Positions 18,492-24,822 of a stretch of 64,000 nucleotides of DNA are shown piece after piece (position 1 is the stretch's first letter; the number at the start of each line of letters is the position of its first letter). A program made the translations under genes and the position numbers. Under the pieces are notes generated by a model. The model was not told where the DNA came from, did no database searches, and saw nothing but the letters and a program-made list of their open reading frames with translations. The stretch spans positions 682,001 through 746,000 of the forward strand of contig CP053716.1 of assembly GCA_013201155.1 (NCBI GenBank), read 5' to 3'. This DNA is from Berryella wangjianweii (GTDB taxonomy: Bacteria > Actinomycetota > Coriobacteriia > Coriobacteriales > Eggerthellaceae).

Positions 18492-19274
18492 CTAGCAGCC
18501 GGCCAAGGCGGCGGCGAGAAAGCGACGGTACAGGTCCAGCTCGCCCGGACGGGTGCTGCTGGTGCGCAGCTCCACCAGGCCCGGCTCGGTCGATTCCGCC
18601 GCGATGCCACGCTCCTGCAGCTGATGGGCCAAATGCCGCGCCGTACCCGCCCCGCCGTCGAACAGAGTCACGTCGCCCAGCACCTCGCTGATCTGGCGAC
18701 GGATGAAGGGGTAATGCGTGCAGCCCAGCACCACGCTGCTCACGCGCCCGCGGTACGGCCCCACCAAGCGCTCGAGCAGCTCCTTGAGGTCGGGGGCGTC
18801 CAGATCCCCCCGCTCGATGCGGGCGGCAAGCCCCTCGCAGGCAACGGTGCTGACCTCGGCGCAATCGGACCACTCGCTGCTAAGGCGATGGAACTTCTCA
18901 AGACGCAAGGTCATGGGCGTGGCCATCACCAGAATACGGTCGCTTGCAGGCGACACCGCAGCCGGCTTCAGCGCTGGCTCAACCCCGATGATCGGAAGGT
19001 GCGGATAGGCTGCGCGTACGTGCTCGGCAGCGGCGGCGGTGGCGGTGTTGCAGGCGATCAGCACGGCCTTCACACCACTGGACACCAGGTGCTCGACGAT
19101 CTGCTCGCTGCGCGCGCGCACCGCTTCGGTCGATTTCTCCCCATAGGGGGCATTGGCCGAATCGCCGAAGTACGCGAAGCTCTCATGCGGCAGCGCGCGC
19201 ATGGCCTCGGCCAGCACGCTGATGCCGCCCACTCCCGAATCGAACACGCCTACGTAACCGTCGAACTCTTTCAT
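18492..19274 (-). CDS. murI: Glutamate racemase
   Basis: Makes D-glutamate for peptidoglycan. The two catalytic Cys regions are visible as ACNTATAAA and GCTHYPFI, with the N-terminal FDSGVGGISV and GDSANAPYGEKS. About 260 aa, normal for MurI. The longest frame begins about 106 codons earlier in sequence without family similarity. The ATG at 19274 has GAGAGGG before it and begins at the expected N-terminus (MKEFDGYVGVFDSG). Confidence 0.94.
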   Translation of the reverse strand: MKEFDGYVGVFDSGVGGISVLAEAMRALPHESFAYFGDSANAPYGEKSTEAVRARSEQIVEHLVSSGVKAVLIACNTATAAAAEHVRAAYPHLPIIGVEPALKPAAVSPASDRILVMATPMTLRLEKFHRLSSEWSDCAEVSTVACEGLAARIERGDLDAPDLKELLERLVGPYRGRVSSVVLGCTHYPFIRRQISEVLGDVTLFDGGAGTARHLAHQLQERGIAAESTEPGLVELRTSSTRPGELDLYRRFLAAALAGC

Positions 19275-19423
19275 GAACCCTCTCGCATCGAAGCGTCGAT
19301 CTGCGGCGCTTCCAGCTTGAAGCGCCGTTGGCCATGGTACCACCGCGCGGAAGCGGCCGCGAACGGCCACGGAAAGCCCGAGGTGCACGGGATGAGGCCC
19401 GCGAAGCCCTCGGGGCCATGCGC

Positions 19424-19429
19424 TAGAAT
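19424..19429 (+). promoter_or_regulatory. Likely pyrE -10 element
   Basis: TAGAAT at 19424-19429 lies about 60 bases before the pyrE start. No good -35 is found at 16-18 bases upstream. The 5' leader would be about 50 bases. Confidence 0.4.
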
Positions 19430-19488
19430 GGCGCAGTGACCGAAGCGCCGCCGCAGGCGGTTGCAGCACCCAGCGAAGGGAGACGCCC

Positions 19489-20172
19489 GTGGAAGCGTAC
19501 AAGCAGGAGTTCATCGAGTTCATGGTGGAAAGCGACGTGCTGAAGTTCGGCGACTTCACCTTGAAGAGCGGGCGCAGGTCGCCCTTCTTCATGAACGCAG
19601 GCTCGTACGTGACCGGCGACCAGCTGACGCGCCTGGGGAGATACTACGCCCGTGCGATCCACGACCGCTTCGGCCTCGACTTCGACGTGGTGTTCGGGCC
19701 CGCGTACAAGGGCATTCCGCTGGCGGTGATCACGGCATGCGCACTGCATGAGCTGTACGGCAAGGAGGTGCGCTACTGCTCGAACCGCAAGGAGGAGAAG
19801 GATCACGGCGACGGCGGAATCCTGCTGGGCAGCAGCCTTTCCGACGGCGACCGCGTGGTGATGGTGGAGGACGTGACCACCTCGGGCAAGTCGATCGATG
19901 AAACGTACCCGATTCTGAAGGCTCAGGCCAACGTGGAGGTGGTGGGGCTGATGGTGTCGCTTAACCGCCTGGAAGTGGGCAAGGGCGGCGAGGTGTGCGC
20001 CCTTGACGAGGTGGGAAGCACCTACGGATTTCCCACCGCATCGATCGTGGATATGAACGAGGTAACCGCACATCTGCACAACCGCTCCTGTCAGGGACGC
20101 GTGGTAATTGACGACGCCATGAAGGCCGCGATCGACGCATACTACGAGAAGTACGGTGCGCAGCAGGCGTAA
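19489..20172 (+). CDS. pyrE: Orotate phosphoribosyltransferase
   Basis: Pyrimidine synthesis: orotate plus PRPP gives OMP. The PRPP-binding motif VMVEDVTTSGKSI is intact, with FTLKSGRRSPFFMNAG near the N-terminus and the flexible-loop region YCSNRKEEKDHGDGG. 227 aa. The GTG start has GAAGGGAGA before it. It is monocistronic as far as can be seen and precedes tRNA-Thr. Confidence 0.94.
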   Translation: MEAYKQEFIEFMVESDVLKFGDFTLKSGRRSPFFMNAGSYVTGDQLTRLGRYYARAIHDRFGLDFDVVFGPAYKGIPLAVITACALHELYGKEVRYCSNRKEEKDHGDGGILLGSSLSDGDRVVMVEDVTTSGKSIDETYPILKAQANVEVVGLMVSLNRLEVGKGGEVCALDEVGSTYGFPTASIVDMNEVTAHLHNRSCQGRVVIDDAMKAAIDAYYEKYGAQQA

Positions 20173-20254
20173 TCGAGACAAGCGTGGCGCCGGCGGTTAC
20201 CGCGGGCGGAATCGGACTCTGCCGGTGATGCGCGATGTGACCCGATGAGCCGGC

Positions 20255-20287
20255 GGGCATCCGGCAGCATCTGACGGGCATCCGGCA
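20255..20287. repeat. Direct repeat GGGCATCCGGCA
   Basis: Two exact copies of the 12-mer GGGCATCCGGCA lie at 20255-20266 and 20276-20287, 21 bases apart, between pyrE and tRNA-Thr. Confidence 0.6.
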
Positions 20288-20391
20288 AAGCGCCTGGGGA
20301 ACCTGGTGACGCACGGACTTCGTGATAGCCGGAATCGCTGCGCACACAACGTCGGCGTTCACGTACAATGTGCCTTGCGCTAAGCGCCCTT

Positions 20392-20466
20392 GCCAGCGTG
20401 GCTCAACGGTAGAGCAACTGATTTGTAATCAGTGGGCTGCGGGTTCGATTCCTGTCGCTGGCTCCA
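20392..20466 (+). tRNA. tRNA-Thr (anticodon TGT)
   Basis: Complete cloverleaf: acceptor GCCAGCG pairs with CGCTGGC, the anticodon arm is CTGATTTGTAATCAG with TGT, the T arm carries GGTTCGATTCC, and 3' CCA is encoded. A TACAAT at 20364-20369 may be the -10. The mobile island begins right after it, which suggests that its 3' end served as an attachment site. Confidence 0.96.
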
Positions 20467-20474
20467 ACATCGCA

Positions 20475-20510
20475 GCAGGTCAGATGCCGAATCTGGCCTG
20501 CTTTTCTTTA
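20475..20510 (+). terminator. tRNA-Thr rho-independent terminator
   Basis: GCAGGTCAGAT at 20475-20485 pairs with ATCTGGCCTGC at 20491-20501, followed by TTTTCTTTA. A clear intrinsic terminator for the tRNA transcript. Confidence 0.85.
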
Positions 20511-20578
20511 TTGATTAACTGTCCTATTTTCAGTGCACCGATATGCCGAATCCCCTTAGATACCACCAAGTTACAACG

Positions 20579-20605
20579 AGTTGGCACAGGATGGCACAGA
20601 ATTTT
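20579..20605 (+). repeat. Paired TGGCACAG repeats near attachment end
   Basis: TGGCACAG occurs twice, ten bases apart, about 115 bases after tRNA-Thr in AT-rich DNA. Short direct repeats of this kind resemble arm-type integrase sites; no integrase remains to confirm it. Confidence 0.4.
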
Positions 20606-20698
20606 TGAGCTTTGATCAATCAAATGACCAGCATGGTTTCGCAGTAACCGAGACAGTCGCTCTCCCTAAAACCGAATTTCTCCGACTGCGACATCAAT

Positions 20699-20857
20699 CT
20701 AACGACAACGTAAAAAAACGCCCCCGCCAGAGCGGGGGCGCTCCCACTTGCGGGTCTCGGCCTTCCAGTCGATGTCGGGCGCGCCGCCCGCCTCGTCGCG
20801 CGCGAGCGCGTCCTCGCGCCCGTCGGCCCGGCCTCGCGCCTTGTCCAGCTCGTCCAT
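20699..20857 (-). pseudogene. Truncated phage scaffold protein, N-terminal fragment
   Basis: A frame with GAGAGGAGCCGAT before its ATG encodes MDELDKARGRAD and then PDIDWKAETRKWE. The DWKAExRKWE element is typical of the start of phage capsid scaffolding proteins (DUF4355-like). Right after it the frame runs into a GC-rich terminator and stops at 52 codons. Only the beginning of the gene is left. In phage head modules the scaffold gene usually follows the MuF gene, and here too it lies downstream of the MuF fusion. Confidence 0.6.
20712..20740 (-). terminator. Minus-strand intrinsic terminator closing the island
   Basis: CGCCCCCGC at 20719-20727 pairs with GCGGGGGCG at 20732-20740. On the minus strand it is followed by seven T. 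It would stop transcripts from the toxin array before they reach tRNA-Thr. Confidence 0.85.
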
Positions 20858-20870
20858 ATCGGCTCCTCTC

Positions 20871-20998
20871 CGCGCCGTGCGGCGCGTCCGTGCCCCCCGT
20901 GCGGGCGGCACCGCTTCCCGGCATGAATCAGGCCGCCCCGTGCGGGTGCGGCCTGATTCAACGATTCGGTGCGCCTTTTAGCGACCTGCGCCAGGTCG
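20871..20998 (-). repeat. Repeat block B, copy 1
   Basis: About 128 bases closely similar to 23399-23524. Both copies contain a hairpin of the form GGCCGC ... GCGGCC and end in the shared TTCGGTGCGCCTTTTAGCGA. In this copy the block leads into the scaffold start. Confidence 0.75.
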
Positions 20999-21140
20999 GT
21001 GTTGACACTGGTTTTGTTTAGGTGTATATAGAATCTAGATGGCCTGGTCCCACCCCGGTAGTGGGGAGGGGTTGGGCCATCACTTATACCTCCTCATCTT
21101 CCCCCCGCCATCAATCCAGATGACTTCCCTCGCGCACTTG
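20991..21140 (-). repeat. Repeat block A, copy 1, with gene-junction remnant
   Basis: Closely similar to 23190-23340. On the minus strand it carries the end of one frame (AREVIWIDGGGKMRRYK, stop). A second frame overlaps it, beginning MAQPLPTT with AGGAGGT before its ATG. The second frame is cut short after about 20 codons. This looks like the border of two adjacent phage genes, kept twice in the island. Confidence 0.65.
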
Positions 21141-21147
21141 TCTGCGA

Positions 21148-21221
21148 TGGCACGCCCTCGGGGAGTCGAACCCCGATCTCTGGTTTTGGAGACCAACGTC
21201 TTGCCATTGGACCAAGGGCGT
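21148..21221 (-). tRNA. tRNA-Trp (anticodon CCA)
   Basis: Acceptor ACGCCCT pairs with AGGGCGT over seven bases, discriminator G, and 3' CCA is encoded. The anticodon stem TTGGT/ACCAG encloses loop CTCCAAA, giving CCA. The T arm has GGGGTTCGACTCCCC. The D stem is short (GTC/GAC). It lies 60 bases downstream of the stop of a MuF-toxin gene with a predicted nuclease domain, inside the island. Confidence 0.85.
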
Positions 21222-21296
21222 GTATAATGAACATCAAGCGAGGCGTAGACTGCGTTCTGAATAGAACAAAGTAACTACCTCGCTATATTCTTCTTA
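21201..21296 (+). ncRNA. Candidate structured small transcript at the end of toxin tip 1
   Basis: TTGCCA at 21201-21206 and TATAAT at 21223-21228, with a 16-base spacer, read toward the toxin gene. After them AGCGAGG (21237-21243) pairs with CCTCGCT (21278-21284), with an inner hairpin GTTCT-GAAT-AGAAC, followed by the T-rich ATATTCTTCTT. The 3' stem overlaps the stop codon of the toxin gene on the other strand. The same arrangement occurs after toxin tip 2. Confidence 0.5.
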
Positions 21297-22650
21297 CATC
21301 CCCCTCTTTATTTATGAATAGGATTTCATTTATACCGTGTTGTCGCTTTTGCCTGATTAGCTCAGCAATCATTTCCTCGTCACTATATGAGCGATAGAGA
21401 GAGTTGAACACAACGTTCGTCTCCGACAGGCCCCTTTTAGCGAACTGCTTCTTTGCTTTTCTGAGCGCCCTTTCAATGTAACGTTTCCCTTCCGTCCTGC
21501 TCTTAGAGCTGTCAGAAGACTTGACTTCGAACCATGTTCCGTTGATCTTGATGTCCAGGTCATACTGCCCGAAGGCTTCAACCTTAAAGCCCGCTTTTTG
21601 AAGCGCATCGTGAGCGAAAAGATCCCTCCACTCGTTATCTTGAGTGTTCAAAAAGTTCTCACGCCTATAGTCGAACGGATTAAATGACTTCGATTTCGCC
21701 TTCATCACTCCAAACGTATCTCGTGGTTTTCCCGAATAGTCGATTGCGGGCAGCGAGCCGTCGAACAGCCACATCCTATCGCGCGTGGCCATCTCGTCGA
21801 CCACCCGCTGGAAGTAGTAGCCGCCGAAGCCGTCCGCCCGGTCGCCCAGGCCCCTCAGAACCTCGTCGGGGATGCCGTCGATCCTCCCCCGCCCGGACGC
21901 GGCGAAGGCCGCCCGCTCCGCGTCGGTAAGGCGCGCCCAGTCCCTCGCCACGTCCCCGGGGGAGCCGAGCGCGTCCCTGCACCGGTCGGCGCGGGCCCTC
22001 ATCCCCTCGGGGTCGTAGCCGCGCAGCCTGGCGCTCCTCGGGCCGAACTCCACCACGGGCGTGCAGGTGCAGCCGCTGTGGCGGGCGCGATCGGCCGACC
22101 TGTCGTTGAGGTACGCGAAGCCCCGGCTTGCCAGCATCAGGCACCACGCGCACGCCCCCGCATGGGCCACCAGCGCCCAGCGCGGCCTGGCGGGGTCTCG
22201 CCGCGCGCTCTCCCTGATCGTGCGGTCGGCGCACTCCATCGCGTAGCGCTGGGCGGACGCGCCCAGGGCGCTTGCCAGCCGGTCGGGGTCGCCGTCCTGG
22301 AAGTACGCCCCCATCGCGCTGCGAACCCTGGCCTCGGCGCGCCGCGCGTCGTAGAACTCGGCGGCGGAGGCCGCCACCATCTCGCCGTGCGCCTGCACGA
22401 GCGAGGGGTACGCCTCGAGCAGCCCGTCCCTCACGGCCTCGGGGCCGTGGGGCTCAAGGCTCCTCACCAGGGCGCTGACGCCGTCCTGCATGCTCGCCGC
22501 CGACGCAGACAAGCCGCCCCGAGGGGACGGCCCGAAATGGAGGAAGCTGCCACGACGTGACGGCTTCCCCGATTTGAAAAGCTGCTCGAAATTTCTTCCG
22601 ACTAATATGCCGTGCCCTGTACATTCTATAGCACTAGTGCTATACTTCAT
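21283..22650 (-). CDS. Phage MuF minor head protein fused to a nuclease-like toxin domain
   Basis: About 455 codons in the longest frame. Residues 55-215 look like a MuF/gp7-type minor head protein: the Cys pair lies in GACAWCLMLASRGFAY (about 165-180) and HSGCTCTP (about 191-198). A linker (217-298) is encoded by the 241-bp repeat. The C-terminal domain (about 320-455) has a PD-(D/E)xK-like set, D366 in YDLDIKING and E375-x-K377 in FEVKSS, then basic helices (ALRKAKKQ). It resembles the CdiA C-terminal tRNase toxins. The first 45 residues are not MuF-like and overlap a palindromic promoter of the other strand, so the real start is probably internal or the 5' end is lost. Confidence 0.7.
   Translation of the reverse strand: MKYSTSAIECTGHGILVGRNFEQLFKSGKPSRRGSFLHFGPSPRGGLSASAASMQDGVSALVRSLEPHGPEAVRDGLLEAYPSLVQAHGEMVAASAAEFYDARRAEARVRSAMGAYFQDGDPDRLASALGASAQRYAMECADRTIRESARRDPARPRWALVAHAGACAWCLMLASRGFAYLNDRSADRARHSGCTCTPVVEFGPRSARLRGYDPEGMRARADRCRDALGSPGDVARDWARLTDAERAAFAASGRGRIDGIPDEVLRGLGDRADGFGGYYFQRVVDEMATRDRMWLFDGSLPAIDYSGKPRDTFGVMKAKSKSFNPFDYRRENFLNTQDNEWRDLFAHDALQKAGFKVEAFGQYDLDIKINGTWFEVKSSDSSKSRTEGKRYIERALRKAKKQFAKRGLSETNVVFNSLYRSYSDEEMIAELIRQKRQHGINEILFINKEGDVRRI
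21758..21998 (-). repeat. 241-bp MuF linker repeat, copy 1
   Basis: Aligned by eye with 24110-24350 without gaps; I find two mismatches in 241 bases. It encodes the linker between the MuF domain and the toxin domain, in frame with toxin 1. Sequence diverges completely on both sides. Confidence 0.9.
22618..22646 (+). promoter_or_regulatory. Promoter with perfect 18-bp palindromic operator
   Basis: TGTACA at 22618-22623 and TATACT at 22641-22646, with a 17-base spacer. The palindrome TATAGCACTAGTGCTATA occupies 22627-22644, inside the spacer and into the -10. A repressor bound here would block RNA polymerase. A half-like TAGCACT recurs near 22834, before the ribbon-helix-helix-like gene, which is the obvious candidate regulator. 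Confidence 0.75.
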
Positions 22651-22677
22651 CTCACAGAGAAGGAAAGGAGGTGCAAG

Positions 22678-22749
22678 CTGAAGTGGAAGGTCAAGTTCGA
22701 GCTAGCGTTCCGAAGGGTAGTCGCGTACCTGGTAATCTGGAAACGCTAG
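22678..22749 (+). CDS. Possible 23-residue cationic hydrophobic peptide, CTG start
   Basis: AAGGAGG is followed six bases later by a CTG and a short frame reading KWKVKFELAFRRVVAYLVIWKR, an amphipathic basic peptide. An overlapping frame from the GTG at 22683 (24 aa, VEGQVRASVPKGSR...) is the alternative. It lies directly behind the palindromic promoter and ahead of the ribbon-helix-helix-like gene, as in small toxin-antitoxin pairs. This reading is inference; the start codon is not standard. Confidence 0.3.
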   Translation: MKWKVKFELAFRRVVAYLVIWKR

Positions 22750-22810
22750 CCCGCTGACAGGCGGGCACTCGACCAGCCGGGCGGGATCCCTAGCGAAAGG
22801 CCCGCCCGGC
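22749..22810 (+). promoter_or_regulatory. Two consecutive hairpins in the leader of the small regulator gene
   Basis: GCCCGC (22749-22754) pairs with GCGGGC (22761-22766). GCCGGGCGGG (22776-22785) pairs perfectly with CCCGCCCGGC (22801-22810) over a 15-base loop. A second AAGGAGG follows directly at 22811. The hairpins lie between the possible leader peptide and the regulator gene and could act as attenuators. Confidence 0.55.
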
Positions 22811-22874
22811 AAGGAGGTGCCGCTTCCACGATTCTAGCACTGGGCTCATAGGCATGCCATCGGAAGGAGCAGAC

Positions 22875-23057
22875 ATGGCCGTAAGCGACGCACAGAGAAA
22901 GGCGAGCGCGAAGTACCGCCGCGAGAAGGTAAGGCAGGTGGCGGTGAGCTTCTATCCCGCCGAGTCGGCCATCTACGACCACCTCAAATCACAGCCCAAC
23001 ATGTCGGGGTACGTGAAAGACCTCATCCGCGCCGACATGCAGCGAAGGCGGGACTAG
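22875..23057 (+). CDS. Small basic ribbon-helix-helix-like protein
   Basis: 60 aa. GGAAGGAG lies before the ATG at 22875. The sequence begins MAVSDAQRKASAKYRREK, a pattern seen in small accessory proteins of gut bacteria, and continues with a beta-strand-like VRQVAVSFYP and two helices ending IRADMQRRRD. This order (basic N-terminus, strand, two helices) fits an Arc/MetJ-type DNA-binding fold. It is on the plus strand, opposite to the toxin genes, and is probably the repressor of its own palindromic promoter. Confidence 0.65.
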   Translation: MAVSDAQRKASAKYRREKVRQVAVSFYPAESAIYDHLKSQPNMSGYVKDLIRADMQRRRD

Positions 23058-23092
23058 GCCTTAGGCGGGAAGCGACCGCCCATACACCATAG

Positions 23093-23132
23093 CGCATACT
23101 CGCGTATAGATTCGTATAAACGCGTATACACT
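23093..23132. repeat. Four phased 10-bp repeats (CGTATA core)
   Basis: CGCATA at 23093, then CGTATA at 23103, 23113 and 23123, each exactly 10 bases apart, so all lie on one face of the helix. It lies 36 bases after the small regulator gene, in non-coding DNA. Confidence 0.75.
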
Positions 23133-23189
23133 TCCGCAGCCCCACCTCGCGCGACCGCATGGCCGACGCGGTGGCGGCGCTCAACCAAA

Positions 23190-23340
23190 CCAGGTCGGTG
23201 TTGACACTTCCCAGCATTGAGTGTAAGAAGCTAGTAGATGGCCTGGTCCCACCCTGGTAGTGGGGAGGGGTTGGGCCATCACTTGCACCTCCTCGTCTTC
23301 CCCTGCCATCAATCCAGATGACCTCCCTTGCGTACTTGTC
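23190..23340 (-). repeat. Repeat block A, copy 2
   Basis: Second copy of 20991-21140. Here the upstream frame is longer and reads VSEEDVGRCIRSL then DKYAREVIWIDG. A one-base difference after WIDG shifts it out of the frame that ends at GGGKMRRYK in copy 1. The overlapping MAQPLPTT start with AGGAGGT is kept. Confidence 0.65.
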
Positions 23341-23398
23341 CGGCCCCACCAGGCTGCGGATGCACCTGCCCACGTCCTCTTCGGATACGGAAAGATTC

Positions 23399-23524
23399 GC
23401 GCCGTGCGGCGCGTCCGTGCCCCCGTGCGGGCGGCACTGCTTCATGGCATGAAAAGGGCCGCCCCGTGCGGGTGCGGCCCGATCCAACGATTCGGTGCGC
23501 CTTTTAGCGACCTGCGCCAGGTCG
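23399..23524 (-). repeat. Repeat block B, copy 2
   Basis: Second copy of 20871-20998, including the GGCCGC hairpin. In this copy it lies on the far side of block A, so the order of A and B differs between the two places. Confidence 0.65.
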
Positions 23525-23601
23525 ATGCTCGTCTCTCTCCCAGCTGTGAGCGGGGATGCAGGGCGGCCTCCCCCTGAAAATGCTTATCTATCAAAAAGGG
23601 C

Positions 23602-23690
23602 TTGAGCTCTGCTGCAGGGTGCGTGTATAATGGCCCCAGAGACGGAAGCTGGACTACAACTGGTCCCTTTGCTTCCGTCTCATTCTTTTG
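23602..23690 (+). ncRNA. Candidate structured small transcript at the end of toxin tip 2
   Basis: TTGAGC at 23602-23607 and TATAAT at 23626-23631 with an 18-base spacer form a good promoter. From about 23638 the transcript would fold into a perfect 11-bp stem, GAGACGGAAGC (23639-23649) with GCTTCCGTCTC (23671-23681), containing an inner GGAC/GTCC pairing, then ATTCTTTT. The 3' stem overlaps the stop codon of toxin tip 2 on the other strand. A promoter, a single hairpin and a T-run make up the whole unit, about 55 nt. Confidence 0.6.
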
Positions 23691-24366
23691 CCCTGATGTT
23701 CCTCAGCTCTCCGGATTTCCCCAGGCAGGAGACGAGAGGGAGGTCGTAGTCGCCCAGGAGGTCCGAGATCGCGGCCTCCATCTCCTCGTCCGTGAACAGG
23801 GACTCGGAGTTGTCGATGATGACCCTGGCGAGGCCTTCCTTGCCGGCGCAGTTGCCGAAGTAGTTCTTCACCGCCCCGTGCGGGTTCTTCGACGAGGTCG
23901 GGGTCTTGATCTCAACGCCTCCCTCAAGGTCCGGCAGCCCCACCTTGCGCTTTCTGCCGTTGTCCATGGTCACCCATCGATAATCCTGAATGAAAGCGGG
24001 CCTGATCCCGTGCTGGGCGAGGCGCCTGCCCGTCCTTCCCTCCCAGGGGTTGTCCCTCGTCACCGACCTCTCAACCGAGGGCGTTTCGTATGTGGGCTCG
24101 GGCACCGTGCCGTCGAACAGCCACATCCTGTCGCGCGTGGCCATCTCGTCGACCACCCGCTGGAAGTAGTAGCCGCCGAAGCCGTCCGCCCGGTCGCCCA
24201 GGCCCCTCAGAACCTCGTCGGGGATGCCGTCGATCCTCCCCCGCCCGGACGCGGCGAAGGCCGCCCGCTCCGCGTCGGTAAGGCGCGCCCAGTCCCTCGC
24301 CACGTCCCCGGGGGTGCCGAGCGCGTCCCTGCACCGGTCGGCGCGGGCCCGTAGGGCCACCAGCAC
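23680..24366 (-). pseudogene. Orphan toxin tip 2: MuF linker plus nuclease-like domain
   Basis: About 228 codons from a GTG. Residues 6-86 are the MuF linker encoded by the 241-bp repeat. The C-terminal domain (about 100-228) differs from toxin 1 but again shows a PD-(D/E)xK-like set: D146 in GLPDLEGG and E152-x-K154 in VEIKTPTSS, then LARVIIDNSES. This pattern fits CdiA-type tRNase toxins. The MuF domain itself is absent. The fragment in front (see the next entry) is in another frame, so the tip is probably not expressed as a virion protein and may serve as a donor for recombination. Confidence 0.6.
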
Positions 24367-24475
24367 CCAGCGTCGGCACGTCGGACCGGGCGAAGTCGCG
24401 CCCCGCCGTCAGCTCGTCCCGCTTGGCGGACCTGAACGCGTCGGCTGCGATGGGGTCGGGCTTGGTCAGGGGCAT
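24071..24475 (-). pseudogene. Head fragment of a phage gene joined out of frame to toxin tip 2
   Basis: AGGAGGTGGACGG precedes an ATG that begins MPLTKPDPIAADAFRSAKRDE. After about 36 codons the frame enters the MuF linker repeat in a wrong frame and reads through as nonsense. The head is shared with 25960-26202, where it precedes toxin tip 3. The original gene product is not recognised. Confidence 0.5.
24110..24350 (-). repeat. 241-bp MuF linker repeat, copy 2
   Basis: Second copy of 21758-21998, same length, two mismatches found by eye. It ends at the join with the MPLTKP head. Confidence 0.9.
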
Positions 24476-24518
24476 CCCGTCCACCTCCTCGGGTGTCATG
24501 GCATGAAAAAGCCGCCCA
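24402..24518 (-). repeat. Repeat block C, copy 1 (MPLTKP head)
   Basis: Similar to 26129-26245. It spans the start of the MPLTKP frame, its Shine-Dalgarno and the upstream terminator hairpin. Confidence 0.7.
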
Positions 24519-24528
24519 TAAGAGCGGC
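24505..24528 (-). terminator. Terminator between immunity-like genes and toxin tip 2
   Basis: GCCGC (24511-24515) pairs with GCGGC (24524-24528), and on the minus strand a run of five T follows. It ends the transcript of tip 3 and its small genes and lies directly ahead of the next MPLTKP head. Confidence 0.6.
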
Positions 24529-24559
24529 GTAAACGCAAAAATGAACCTGTCCAATAGCT

Positions 24560-24772
24560 CTAACAGTTGAGGCCTATCCCCGTAGGCCACCTGAAGTCGG
24601 GAGAATCTATTTCGAGCATGGGGAACAATTCCCTGTACATGCTCTTGTAATACTCGATTGCCCCTTGAGGCGTGTCATCATTCGGGACGAAATCCGGACT
24701 GAACTGGAACTCGTCGTCTGATATCCACTGTTCCCATTTTCTATACTCAGCCTCACCATCTGACGTGAACAT
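24560..24772 (-). CDS. Small acidic protein, possible immunity factor
   Basis: 70 aa, strongly acidic (SDGEAEYRKWEQWISDDEF), with one Cys at the C-terminus and no membrane segment. AAGGAGGGG precedes the ATG. It lies last in a set of three small genes that follow toxin tip 3 on the same strand and ends just before a terminator. An immunity role is inferred from size, charge and position only. Confidence 0.6.
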   Translation of the reverse strand: MFTSDGEAEYRKWEQWISDDEFQFSPDFVPNDDTPQGAIEYYKSMYRELFPMLEIDSPDFRWPTGIGLNC

Positions 24773-24822
24773 AGCTACCCCTCCTTGAGCTTATTCGACG
24801 GGGCCTCCGGCGCCGAGCGCTT

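Noticed and set aside
20620-20961. 113-aa minus-strand frame across the island terminator
   Set aside because: It reads through hairpins and the terminator in a different frame from the scaffold fragment, which has the better start and a family motif.
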